NCBI RefSeq assembly: GCF_003609635.1
Contig: NZ_MCIA01000010.1
Span: 51,385 to 115,384 of the forward strand
DNA from: Lacrimispora algidixylanolytica
GTDB lineage: Bacteria > Bacillota > Clostridia > Lachnospirales > Lachnospiraceae
Length of the DNA: 64,000 nucleotides
Direction: 5' to 3'
A model generated the notes under the pieces. It saw only the letters and a list, made by a program, of their open reading frames with translations, was not told the DNA's origin and searched no databases. This document shows positions 6,915 through 14,661 of the stretch, piece after piece. Each line of letters starts with the position of its first letter. Within the stretch, counting starts at the first letter, position 1. A program made the position numbers and the translations under genes.

Positions 6915-8393
6915 ATGAAAAAGATTGCAAGAAAGGTTTTAAGTGGGGGACTGCTGCTGTTACTGTTATTATTTGTCTTTGTTAATCCGAATCCGGTGAA
7001 GGCCTACGGGCCTTCCACCATGTATACAACGCCGGCAGGAGCGCCAGCACCGGGAGTTTTGTATGCCAGGGCCATGCAGACAAGCAGTGGAAAGATGTAT
7101 GCAACGTTTGAACAATACACCACCGGAGCATCTGCGTTTCCTATTTTTGAAAGCACCAACAACGGTGAGACTTGGGCAAAGGTTGGTGATGTAAAGGATA
7201 CTCATAAGGGAGTGGGTATGAGATGGGAACCCCAATTATATGAGTTGCCCCAGGCAATCGGCAATATGCCTGCCGGAACCCTCCTTTGTGCTGGGCTTGT
7301 ACTGCCTTATGACCGTTCCTTCTGCGAAATAGACTTATATAAGAGCAACGATGCGGGAAGAAACTGGACCTATGTAAGTACAATTGCAGAAGGCAAGAAA
7401 GCGAATCCTGGAGATGATCCAGTTTGGGAGCCATTTTTAATGGTTGCTAATAACAAGCTTATCTGCTACTACTCAGACGAACGGGATACGGCCCACAGTC
7501 AAAAATTAGCGCATCAGACAACAACAGACGGCATTAACTGGAGCAGTGTGGTGAATGACGTTGCACTAACAGCCACAGGACAGAGGCCAGGAATGGCATC
7601 AGTGGCCAAAATGCCGAATGGAAATTACATAATGACATACGAAATTATTGGTAATCCTGGGGGTGCATACTATAAAATCTCATCAAATCCAGAAAGCTGG
7701 AATCCAACCGATGCAGGAACTTGCTTTGACCCATCGGGAAGTGGACCATATTGTGTTAATTTAAATGGAACCATTATTTTAAGCAGTGGAGGTAATAGCA
7801 AGCTGTATACAAACACCAATAATGGGGTTGGAGCTTGGTCGCAGATCAATAGCATTGTTGGAGCATGTTATTCCAGATGTATTGTTCCACTCAGCAACGG
7901 ACGTTTGTTTGTAATTGGAGCAGGCTGGAATGGTTCTGGATTAAATAGTGTTACCTATGGCGATATGCCTGTTTCCACGACAATAGATACTTTTGTTGCA
8001 CTTACAAACCGGGCAACTGGGTTATGCATGGATGGATACGGCTCTACCACAAATGGCTCCGACTGCAAACAGTATGCCAAAAATAACAGCAATAATCAGC
8101 AATGGGTCCTTGAGCAGTCCGGCAGTTATTATATGATCAGAAACGGTGCCACAGGATTATACTTAGATGGTATGGCCCGTACCGCTAACGGCTCTGTCTG
8201 TGGTCAATGGAGTAGCAGCGGAAGTAACAATCAGAAGTGGGTCCGGGAAGCATCAGGTGACTACTTCAAGTTTAAAAATGTTGCAACGGGATTATATCTG
8301 GATGGCACGGGTTCAACGACCAATGGGGCTAATTTATACCAGTGGTCAGGCAGTACAAGTAATAATCAACAGTGGTCCATCGCAACCCCTTGA
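6915..8393 (+). CDS. Secreted Asp-box (sialidase-fold) protein with C-terminal ricin B-type lectin
   Basis: A 492-residue exported protein. Residues 1-30 form a signal peptide (KK...leucine core...VKA before YGP). Three Asp-box motifs, STNNGETW (80-87), SNDAGRNW (144-151) and TTTDGINW (202-209), mark a six-bladed sialidase/BNR propeller to about residue 355. A ricin B/CBM13 trefoil follows, with three repeats each ending in NQ(Q/K)W (395, 440, 485). The arrangement recalls GH93 exo-arabinanases and related Asp-box hydrolases; a sialidase Arg triad is not obvious, so the substrate is open. The start follows AAAGGGG; an in-frame ATG at 6840 would bury the signal peptide and overlaps a -10-like box. 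Confidence 0.8.
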   Translation: MKKIARKVLSGGLLLLLLLFVFVNPNPVKAYGPSTMYTTPAGAPAPGVLYARAMQTSSGKMYATFEQYTTGASAFPIFESTNNGETWAKVGDVKDTHKGVGMRWEPQLYELPQAIGNMPAGTLLCAGLVLPYDRSFCEIDLYKSNDAGRNWTYVSTIAEGKKANPGDDPVWEPFLMVANNKLICYYSDERDTAHSQKLAHQTTTDGINWSSVVNDVALTATGQRPGMASVAKMPNGNYIMTYEIIGNPGGAYYKISSNPESWNPTDAGTCFDPSGSGPYCVNLNGTIILSSGGNSKLYTNTNNGVGAWSQINSIVGACYSRCIVPLSNGRLFVIGAGWNGSGLNSVTYGDMPVSTTIDTFVALTNRATGLCMDGYGSTTNGSDCKQYAKNNSNNQQWVLEQSGSYYMIRNGATGLYLDGMARTANGSVCGQWSSSGSNNQKWVREASGDYFKFKNVATGLYLDGTGSTTNGANLYQWSGSTSNNQQWSIATP

Positions 8394-8505
8394 TTGCCAG
8401 ATAAGAAGTTATGATTTTACATAAGTAAATGTATTTATAAAAGGGGAATTCTGAATTTTGGCAAGTAAAGAGTTTCTTATAAATATGTTTCAATCATAGA
8501 ATCTA

Positions 8506-8545
8506 AGAGATGATAGGATTAATTATACCTATCGTCTCTTTTTTG
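8506..8545 (+). terminator. Rho-independent terminator
   Basis: AGAGATGATAGG (8506-8517) pairs with CCTATCGTCTCT (8528-8539), followed by six T. It closes the secreted lectin gene. The rest of the 357-base gap to 8751 holds only the promoter at 8633-8661. Confidence 0.8.
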
Positions 8546-8632
8546 TAATGGTCCGTCCCCTGATCTCACCATAACAAAGACTCCTTGTTCCTTAGGAAAG
8601 GTCTGTGTTTTATGAGAGATACCCCATTTTAT

Positions 8633-8661
8633 TTGACAAACAAGGACCGTGGAAATATAAT
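8633..8661 (+). promoter_or_regulatory. Sigma-A promoter of GNAT gene
   Basis: Perfect TTGACA (8633-8638), a 17-base spacer and perfect TATAAT (8656-8661), about 90 bases before the acetyltransferase start. Confidence 0.75.
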
Positions 8662-8750
8662 AGTGTACAATTACCTGACAGTCATACCATAGAATAGCTT
8701 TATATCCATGCAGTTCAGGCACAAATCATGGATTCGGAAGGGAGCAAAAC

Positions 8751-9320
8751 ATGAATCATTTAGGAACTGTTGTGTTAGAAACCGAACGTCTTATCTTACG
8801 CCCGTTTCGTTTAACGGATGCAGAGGATATGTACAGGAACTGGGCAAGCGATGTTCAAGTGACGAAATTCCTGGGTTGGCCTATTCACGAATCACCAGAA
8901 GCATCAAAGACTGTGATTCAAGGTTGGATCGATCGATACGAAGATCCAAGGAGTTATGACTGGTGCATTGAGTATAAGGAAAATCATCAGGCCATTGGCA
9001 GCATTGGAGTGGTTTTCTGGAGTGAAAAAATAGATTCCGTTGAAATTGGATACTGTATGTCACAGGAGTATTGGTTTAAAGGAATTATGGCAGAAGCGTT
9101 AAAGGAGCTCGTACGCTTTTTCTTTGAGGGCGTAGGCTGTAACCGCATTGAAGCCAGGCATGATCCAAAGAATCCAAATTCCGGTAAGGTCATGAAAAAG
9201 GCTGGTTTGCGGTACGAAGGCACCCTCATTGAGGCAGGCAAGAATAACTTGGGAATTTGTGATCTTACTATATATGGAATTACGAGAAAGATGTACGAAG
9301 AAAGTCGCATCACCAGATAG
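8751..9320 (+). CDS. RimJ/RimL-type GNAT N-acetyltransferase
   Basis: A 189-residue protein opening with LGTVVLETERLILRPFRLTDAEDMY, the hallmark N-terminus of the Acetyltransf_3 (RimJ/RimL/YdaF) group. It continues with IGSIGVVFW, IGYCMSQEYWFKGIMAEAL (acetyl-CoA loop) and ARHDPKNPNSGKVMKKAGLRYEG, the conserved N-x-x-S-x-x-x-x-x-K-x-G-F-like segment. GGAAGGGAG precedes the ATG. It has its own strong promoter. Members acetylate protein N-termini or small amines such as polyamines or antibiotics; which applies here cannot be told. Confidence 0.88.
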   Translation: MNHLGTVVLETERLILRPFRLTDAEDMYRNWASDVQVTKFLGWPIHESPEASKTVIQGWIDRYEDPRSYDWCIEYKENHQAIGSIGVVFWSEKIDSVEIGYCMSQEYWFKGIMAEALKELVRFFFEGVGCNRIEARHDPKNPNSGKVMKKAGLRYEGTLIEAGKNNLGICDLTIYGITRKMYEESRITR

Positions 9321-9393
9321 GTACATCTAATAAAGAAACTACATATTACAAGAGTTCAGTTGAAATACAACTAGAAACGAAAGGGAATGATCC

Positions 9394-10014
9394 ATGAAGA
9401 ACCCGCTGAATTATCAGGTGACGGAATACGACTGCGGCCCCACCACATTGTTTAATGCAATGAGCTTTCTTTTTAAACGAGAAGAAGTGCCGCCCGATAT
9501 TATGAAACACATTATGCTGTTCTGCCTTGATGCTTATAATATAAAAGGTGAGTTTGGGAAAAATGGGACTTCCCGCATGGCCATGATGTTTCTAAGTGAC
9601 TGGTTCAACCAGTTTGGTAAGGTGAAGAAGTTTCCCATATACAGCGAATATTTAACGGGGAAAGAGGTGTATGTGGGAGAGAACAGCCGGATTATGTACG
9701 CTCTTCAGCAGGGGGGTGTTGTGGTAGCTCGGGTTATGTATGGATGCTGGCATTATGTGCTGATTACGGGAGCAGATCAAAAGCAGGTTTATTTATTTGA
9801 TCCCTATTTTAGAAAGAAGCCATTTCATAAGCCGGAGATTAAGCTCATTGACGATATGCCATGCAGCAGAAATCGAAGTGTTTCCTGGGATATGTTAAAC
9901 AGTACAGGAAAGGGATTTTATGCCCTGGGCCCCTTGGAGATAAGAGAAGCCACCATATTATTTAACCGAGATACCCAGAAAAAGGCGGCGGATACCATAG
10001 AATATTTTATTTAA
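9394..10014 (+). CDS. C39-like cysteine peptidase family protein
   Basis: A 206-residue protein with a papain-like triad in C39-like order: Cys14 in EYDCGPTT, His120 in CWHYVLITG and Asp136 in LFDPYF. It has no signal peptide, membrane segment or ABC domain, so it is a stand-alone cytoplasmic protein, unlike bacteriocin-processing C39 exporters. The start follows AAAGGG. It lies 73 bases after the GNAT gene with no terminator between, so the two may be co-transcribed. Peptidase activity is inferred from the triad only; the substrate is unknown. Confidence 0.72.
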   Translation: MKNPLNYQVTEYDCGPTTLFNAMSFLFKREEVPPDIMKHIMLFCLDAYNIKGEFGKNGTSRMAMMFLSDWFNQFGKVKKFPIYSEYLTGKEVYVGENSRIMYALQQGGVVVARVMYGCWHYVLITGADQKQVYLFDPYFRKKPFHKPEIKLIDDMPCSRNRSVSWDMLNSTGKGFYALGPLEIREATILFNRDTQKKAADTIEYFI

Positions 10015-10028
10015 AGATGCAATGGAAA

Positions 10029-10078
10029 AAGGAGTTTTGCAGGTCCTATTATAAGGGATTGCAAGGCTCCTTATTTTT
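10029..10078 (+). terminator. Rho-independent terminator
   Basis: AAGGAGTTTTGCA (10029-10041) pairs with TGCAAGGCTCCTT (10060-10072), with two G-U pairs, followed by ATTTTTG. It closes the GNAT/C39-like unit. Confidence 0.7.
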
Positions 10079-10080
10079 GT

Positions 10081-10109
10081 TTACTATGACCCTGAATATT
10101 AGGTATAAT
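10081..10109 (+). promoter_or_regulatory. Putative promoter of the sigma factor operon
   Basis: TTACTA (10081-10086), a 17-base spacer and TATAAT (10104-10109). The -10 is perfect and the -35 matches 4 of 6. I could not identify an ECF-type autoregulated promoter with confidence. Confidence 0.45.
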
Positions 10110-10186
10110 AAAGATATTGTTATTTTTAAAATAGTTTGTAACGAACCGGTGGATTTGGGCACTTATTAACGGAAAGGATGAGTGAC

Positions 10187-10675
10187 ATGGATTCAATGGA
10201 TGAAATATATCGCAGGCATTCCAAGATGATATACTATTTTTTGTTATCAAAAGTGAATGACCCAGATCTTGCGGAAGAATTAACTCAGGAGACCTTCTAC
10301 CAGGCTTTAAAAAGCTTTCATACCTTTGAAGGAAGAAGCAGTGTGTCTACCTGGCTGTGCGGAATCTCAGGCCATGTATACCAAACATGGTGCAGAAAAC
10401 AGAAATTTACGGTTGAACTAGACTCGGCGGCAGAAGTGGCCCAGGATACGCCATTGGAGAAAACCGTTTTTCTGGAATGGGATAGTAAGGAGATATTAAA
10501 GCACCTGCATTCTTTAAAGGATCCCATGAGAGAAGTAATGTATCTAAGGCTCATAGGGAATCTCTCTTTTTTGGACATTGGAGAGATTATGGAGAAAAGT
10601 GAAAACTGGGCAAGAGTTAACTTTTACCGTGGGAAAGAGAAAATAATTGAGGAGGTAAGAAAAAATGAGAAATGA
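10187..10675 (+). CDS. ECF-type RNA polymerase sigma factor
   Basis: A 162-residue sigma-70 family protein with region 2 (EIYRRHSKMIYYFLL, DPDLAEELTQETFYQALKSFHTFEGRSSVSTWLCGI) and region 4 (LKDPMREVMYLRLIGNLSFLDIGEIMEKSENWARVNFYRGKEKI) but no region 3, the ECF layout. ATG 10187 is preferred because AAAGGA ends eight bases upstream; ATG 10178 overlaps that site. The stop overlaps the anti-sigma gene by 11 bases, so the two are translationally coupled and form a sigma/anti-sigma pair. The stress or signal it answers is unknown. Confidence 0.9.
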   Translation: MDSMDEIYRRHSKMIYYFLLSKVNDPDLAEELTQETFYQALKSFHTFEGRSSVSTWLCGISGHVYQTWCRKQKFTVELDSAAEVAQDTPLEKTVFLEWDSKEILKHLHSLKDPMREVMYLRLIGNLSFLDIGEIMEKSENWARVNFYRGKEKIIEEVRKNEK

Positions 10676-11621
10676 GATACCTTGTGAAGTCATAGAAGAT
10701 TTGCTTCCATTGTATGTAGATAATTTGACTCAGAGTGGAACCAATCAAATCATAAAAGAACATTTAAAAGAATGCGAGAGCTGTCTTATAAAGTATGAAA
10801 ATATGACAGGCCAGATGGGGAAAGAAGAGCTTAAAGAGGAAGCTCCACAAGCAGAAATAGATTATTTGAAAAAAATCAAGCGTAAAAACCAGAATAAAAT
10901 TGTCCTTGCTACCCTATCTACGATTTTAATAGGAGCTGCTATCATACTTGCAAAGGTCTTTCTAATTGGATCTCCGATTGGGGATTACCAGACAATAGCG
11001 GAGGCAGCAGGTGGAAAACTAAGGATAACAGGGGAAATTAGCGACACAAGCAAGGCCTTTCGCCGTTATGAAATCAAAGACGGAGCGCTGGTGATTTATG
11101 GGACCCGTTCTTCGTTCCTAAACCATAGGAGACAATTTACACTGGAGTATGAATTAAACCAGGGTGACATTTTGGTCAATGGAGATCTGGTGAAAGCCGA
11201 TGGAACCATTATAACAGAAAAGGCCCAAAACCTTTATAAACATAAAAATCCATACGTTGGCGGAATGCCAGGCAATGCAACCTTGGCAGGTATTCTGGAA
11301 ATATATCCAAACCTGGGAAGCTTCACAAATGAGCTTCAGACATCATATGAGCCATATGGCTGGACGTTGCGTTTTGAACATGAGGTGCTTCCTTCCAACC
11401 AGATGAAATTTGACTCCATGATGGAATCCTATGCAACAGTCTTATTGGCATTAATCGACAACTGCGGTGGAATCACCTGGACGTATCAAAGCGGAGATGA
11501 GAGCGTAAGTAGAACCTTTACTTTGCATAACGCAAATGAAAGGGTTGAACAGGATGTGAAAACATTTTCAGTCAGTCCCGAAAGAGTCCAAGAGCTTTTA
11601 AATTTATTAAATATTAAGTAG
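10665..11621 (+). CDS. Membrane anti-sigma factor with zf-HC2 and DUF4825-like domains
   Basis: A 318-residue protein. The N-terminus carries a zinc-finger anti-sigma motif (Cys7, His33, Cys37, Cys40), followed by a single membrane helix at about 80-101. The extracytoplasmic part has a C-terminal DUF4825-like block (PYVGGMPGNATLAGIL, LQTSYEPYGWTLRF) used in Firmicutes sensors. GAGGAGGT precedes ATG 10665. It should hold the upstream sigma factor inactive at the membrane until a signal on the outer side is sensed. The domain call for the outer part rests on the GNxxxxGxxL and ELQTxxEPYG patterns. Confidence 0.82.
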   Translation: MRNEIPCEVIEDLLPLYVDNLTQSGTNQIIKEHLKECESCLIKYENMTGQMGKEELKEEAPQAEIDYLKKIKRKNQNKIVLATLSTILIGAAIILAKVFLIGSPIGDYQTIAEAAGGKLRITGEISDTSKAFRRYEIKDGALVIYGTRSSFLNHRRQFTLEYELNQGDILVNGDLVKADGTIITEKAQNLYKHKNPYVGGMPGNATLAGILEIYPNLGSFTNELQTSYEPYGWTLRFEHEVLPSNQMKFDSMMESYATVLLALIDNCGGITWTYQSGDESVSRTFTLHNANERVEQDVKTFSVSPERVQELLNLLNIK

Positions 11622-11792
11622 GTCAGAGGCATTTATCAACCTCTCAGAAACTGTTTTTTCTTGAAAGAGTAGAGATGAATGGTATAGCATGGATGGAAAA
11701 AAGGTATTATAATGATGTTGTGCTATCAATGTCTGAATTCATACGAGGTACAATAGGAAAAAGAAAAACAGCATACATGCGGGAGGTATTTG

Positions 11793-13031
11793 ATGCAGAC
11801 ATTTAAGGAGTTGTATGAAAGTACGGTTAAATCAGTATTGGATGGGGAATCAGCCACACCAGAGGCAGGAGATTACGATCCCTATCACCTGGATTGTCTG
11901 TTAAATCCAGAGAAAAATCCCATTGTAATAAGAACTGGGAAATGTACCTGTTCCAAGAAAGAAAAATGTGACTGCCTGGAGCGTTGTCCTTTTGGAGCTT
12001 TGAGCATGGGAAAAGATGGAGTTGAAGTGGACCCAGAGTTATGTTTGGGGTGCGATAATTGCATCGAAGGGTGTGCCAAGGAAAAGCTTACTGCTAGTAC
12101 AGATATCATTCCAGCTCTAAAAGCGGTCAGAGGCGCAAAAGGACTTGTTTATGCCATGATCGCACCGGCATTTTTAGGCCAGTTTACAAAGGACGTGACT
12201 CCTGGTAAACTACGAAATGCCTTGAAAGAAGTAGGATTTGATGGAATGCTTGAAGTTGCTTTGTTCGCAGATATTTTGACCTTAAAAGAAGCATTGGAGT
12301 TTGACAAAAATATTATTAACGATGGAGATTTTCAATTAACAAGCTGCTGTTGTCCTATGTGGATTGGCATGATTCGTAAGGTATATCATCAGTTGCTTCC
12401 TCATGTGCCTGGTTCTGTATCTCCTATGGTAGCTTGTGCCAAGGTTGTGAAAGCGCTTCACCCAGATGCCATGACCATATTTATAGGTCCTTGCCTTGCA
12501 AAGAAGGCAGAAGCAAGAGAAAAGGACCTGGTGGGAATTGTTGATTACGTACTTACGTTCCAGGAAATAAAAAATATATTTGATGCTCTGGGAATTGATC
12601 CTGCTTCTATGGAAGAAAGCGAAAAAGATCATTCCTCAAAAGCGGGAAGAATTTACGCCAGAAAAGGTGGAGTTAGTGAAGCGGTAGAGCTTACCGTAAA
12701 GGCCATCGATCCTCATAAGAAAACAAAGATAGTAACCAAAAAGGCTGACGGAGTTCCAGCCTGCAAAAAAATGATACAAGATATTATGGATGGAAATATC
12801 GAAGCTAATTTCTATGAAGGAATGGGCTGCGTCGGTGGCTGCGTCGGTGGTCCAAGGGCAATCCTTGACGTGGAACACGGCACAGAGCTGGTGAATGATT
12901 ATGGAAATAATGCCACCTATCAGCACCCGGCGGAAAATCCTTATGTGATCGAGCTTTTACACCGATTGAATTTGGATACTATAGAAAGTCTACTGGAAGA
13001 GACCGATTTGTTCAGCCGTAATATTACCTGA
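11793..13031 (+). CDS. [FeFe]-hydrogenase catalytic-domain protein (group B-like)
   Basis: A 412-residue iron-sulfur protein. An N-terminal Cys-rich segment (51-65: CTC, CDC, CPFG) and a ferredoxin motif CLGCDNCIEGC (84-94) precede the H-cluster domain with all three signatures: TSCCCPMW (183-190), GPCLAKK (232-238) and EGMGCVGGCVGG (342-353). These are the variants of the little-studied group B enzymes rather than the bifurcating or CpI type. It lacks the N-terminal 2Fe-2S domain and has no partner subunits nearby. GGGAGGT precedes the ATG; a TTG one codon earlier is less likely. H2 turnover versus a sensory role cannot be decided. Confidence 0.85.
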   Translation: MQTFKELYESTVKSVLDGESATPEAGDYDPYHLDCLLNPEKNPIVIRTGKCTCSKKEKCDCLERCPFGALSMGKDGVEVDPELCLGCDNCIEGCAKEKLTASTDIIPALKAVRGAKGLVYAMIAPAFLGQFTKDVTPGKLRNALKEVGFDGMLEVALFADILTLKEALEFDKNIINDGDFQLTSCCCPMWIGMIRKVYHQLLPHVPGSVSPMVACAKVVKALHPDAMTIFIGPCLAKKAEAREKDLVGIVDYVLTFQEIKNIFDALGIDPASMEESEKDHSSKAGRIYARKGGVSEAVELTVKAIDPHKKTKIVTKKADGVPACKKMIQDIMDGNIEANFYEGMGCVGGCVGGPRAILDVEHGTELVNDYGNNATYQHPAENPYVIELLHRLNLDTIESLLEETDLFSRNIT

Positions 13032-13047
13032 TTATAAAGTTTGAGAC

Positions 13048-13104
13048 AATAAGGTGCCGTAAAATAGCTGATAGATAGCTGCTTTGCGGCACCTTATTTC
13101 TTTT
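13048..13104 (+). terminator. Rho-independent terminator
   Basis: AATAAGGTGCCG (13048-13059) pairs perfectly with CGGCACCTTATT (13087-13098), followed by TCTTTT. It terminates the hydrogenase-like gene. Confidence 0.8.
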
Positions 13105-13239
13105 CCCATACAGCGTCCAGCTTCTAGATGTTTTATTCCAAGATATTGTTATAAGGACTTATTTGTTCCTTAGCTTTTTCCAGACAGTTTGTAGCCCGGT
13201 TATTTTCTTATAGAAATCGTTCCATGTGATATGAGCAGA

Positions 13240-13851
13240 CTATAGAATGTCTTTCTCCATATGATAAAAAATTTGAAAGCCAGCTCTTTTTGTAAAGAGT
13301 GACAGATTTTCTTCCTTCACGACCCGGAACCCCATCCGTTCATAAAGCTTTTTCGCCAATGGATTTGTATCCACCACCTCTAAGATAACTTTCTTTTTGC
13401 CTGAAAATTTGGCATATTCAAAAGTCTTATTCAAAAGACTTGACCCAATACCAAGACCTCTTGCCTGTTCTGAAACCACCAAAGGATCGATGTGAATCAC
13501 ATCTGGATCAGTCTCGCCGTGGATCAACCGCATAACAAAGTAAGCCAAATATCTCCAAAGAGAAGAAAATCCGGAAAAGGCTGACCGTAAGGATTGGAAG
13601 GAGATTGGTGCGTAATACCCGGTTCCTTTTTCCAGTCCAATAAATCCCAATACCCGGTCTCCGCTTAATGCATAAAAACCGCTTTTAAATCTTATGCTTC
13701 TGCTAAGTACTTTAACGGCACGCTTTTCATCCTTTGTAAAGACCCATAGCGAATGAAACTTCTTTGGAAATGCCTTAAAAAACAACCTGGCGGTTTCCTT
13801 CTTTTGTCTTGGAGTTAAACTGTTTGTAATCGTAAGCGAATTAATGTCCAT
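13240..13851 (-). CDS. GNAT family N-acetyltransferase
   Basis: A 203-residue GNAT. The core is clear: IDPLVVSEQARGLGIGSSLLNKTFEYAK (acetyl-CoA pyrophosphate loop R-G-x-G-x-G), ILEVVDTNPLAKKLYERMGFRVV (the N-x-x-A-x-x-x-Y-x-x-x-G-F element). The N-terminal ~110 residues are specific to this subfamily. AAAGGAG precedes the ATG inside the end of the tetR gene; the two overlap by 11 bases, so expression is coupled to the regulator. Acetylation of a toxic compound controlled by TetR is a reasonable inference. No substrate clue is visible. Confidence 0.86.
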   Translation of the reverse strand: MDINSLTITNSLTPRQKKETARLFFKAFPKKFHSLWVFTKDEKRAVKVLSRSIRFKSGFYALSGDRVLGFIGLEKGTGYYAPISFQSLRSAFSGFSSLWRYLAYFVMRLIHGETDPDVIHIDPLVVSEQARGLGIGSSLLNKTFEYAKFSGKKKVILEVVDTNPLAKKLYERMGFRVVKEENLSLFTKRAGFQIFYHMEKDIL

Positions 13852-14425
13852 AGGAATCTCCTTTTTTATTTACATTTAAAAAACCATTTAAAATAGTATC
13901 AGTTAGAATTCCGGCAGCATCATTTTTTGCCATATTTCCCGAATGGATCTCTTGCCAAGCCACGAATAGAAGGTTATAGATGGTAGTCAGCATCCACTTC
14001 TCCGGAAGAGAATCCTTTAAAAGACCTTGCTTCTTCCAACCCCTGATGGAATCCATAAGGACTTTTTTTAGTGCGGCTTCCCGAAAGGCCACTTCAGGAT
14101 TTTCATCCACAGAAGCTGCATAAGCCAGAAAATAAATCTTATCTCCAAGAGGAATCAACTTCTGAAATAATTCCATAAAGGAACGGTTAATATCATTTTC
14201 ATAGAAGGTGATTTCTTCCATGGAAGACTCCACCAATTCAAGGGCGTGAAATGCAATTTCCTCAAGGAGCGCTTCTTTTGAAGAAAAATACCTGTGGAGT
14301 GTGGCAATTCCAATCTTTGCGTAGTCTGCGATTTCTTGTAAGGTAGAAGTTGGTTTTAAAGACAATTGTTCCGTGGCAGCTTCTAAAATAACACTGTGTT
14401 TGTTGCTCTTACCTTGATTTTGCAT
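13841..14425 (-). CDS. TetR family transcriptional regulator
   Basis: A 194-residue regulator with an N-terminal TetR HTH (ILEAATEQL...STLQEIADYAKIGIATLHRYFSSKEALLEEI) and an all-helical ligand domain. ATG 14425 has AAAGGA upstream; a longer in-frame start at 14524 would read through the operator and has no ribosome binding site. It is first in a two-gene operon with the GNAT gene. The perfect palindrome at 14469-14492, between the -35 box and the start codon, is the likely autoregulatory site. Confidence 0.9.
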   Translation of the reverse strand: MQNQGKSNKHSVILEAATEQLSLKPTSTLQEIADYAKIGIATLHRYFSSKEALLEEIAFHALELVESSMEEITFYENDINRSFMELFQKLIPLGDKIYFLAYAASVDENPEVAFREAALKKVLMDSIRGWKKQGLLKDSLPEKWMLTTIYNLLFVAWQEIHSGNMAKNDAAGILTDTILNGFLNVNKKGDSYGH

Positions 14426-14468
14426 GTTAGGTCCTTTGATATTATTATAGTTTAAGTGATAGATAAAT

Positions 14469-14492
14469 GTATCATTAAGTATATAATGATAC
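14469..14492. promoter_or_regulatory. TetR operator upstream of tetR-GNAT
   Basis: GTATCATTA (14469-14477), six bases, TAATGATAC (14484-14492): a perfect 9-bp inverted repeat typical of TetR dimers. A TTGACA on the minus strand (14512-14507) lies just upstream, so the operator covers the -10 region. Confidence 0.65.
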
Positions 14493-14589
14493 CAAGTGCA
14501 TGGGATTGTCAAGTGGTAAATCAAAGTTTATAAAATAATAATATCTACATCAATAGGTTCCGTTCTAGGAAGTTCCATTGTTTTGTAAC

Positions 14590-14618
14590 TTGCATTTCCT
14601 CTTGTAAAAATGTAAAAT
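14590..14618 (+). promoter_or_regulatory. Promoter of the 14.6-20.4 kb gene run
   Basis: TTGCAT (14590-14595), a 17-base spacer and TAAAAT (14613-14618), about 44 bases before the start at 14662. Confidence 0.5.
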
Positions 14619-14661
14619 AATAAGGTATGCATGGACAAGATCTGAGATCCAAGGAAAGGAA

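Noticed and set aside
8519..8722. Minus-strand ORF of 67 codons upstream of the GNAT gene
   Set aside because: It runs through the terminator and the consensus promoter at 8633-8661 and has no ribosome binding site.
12336..12926. Minus-strand ORFs within the hydrogenase gene
   Set aside because: Antisense shadows of a conserved H-cluster gene with no start signals.
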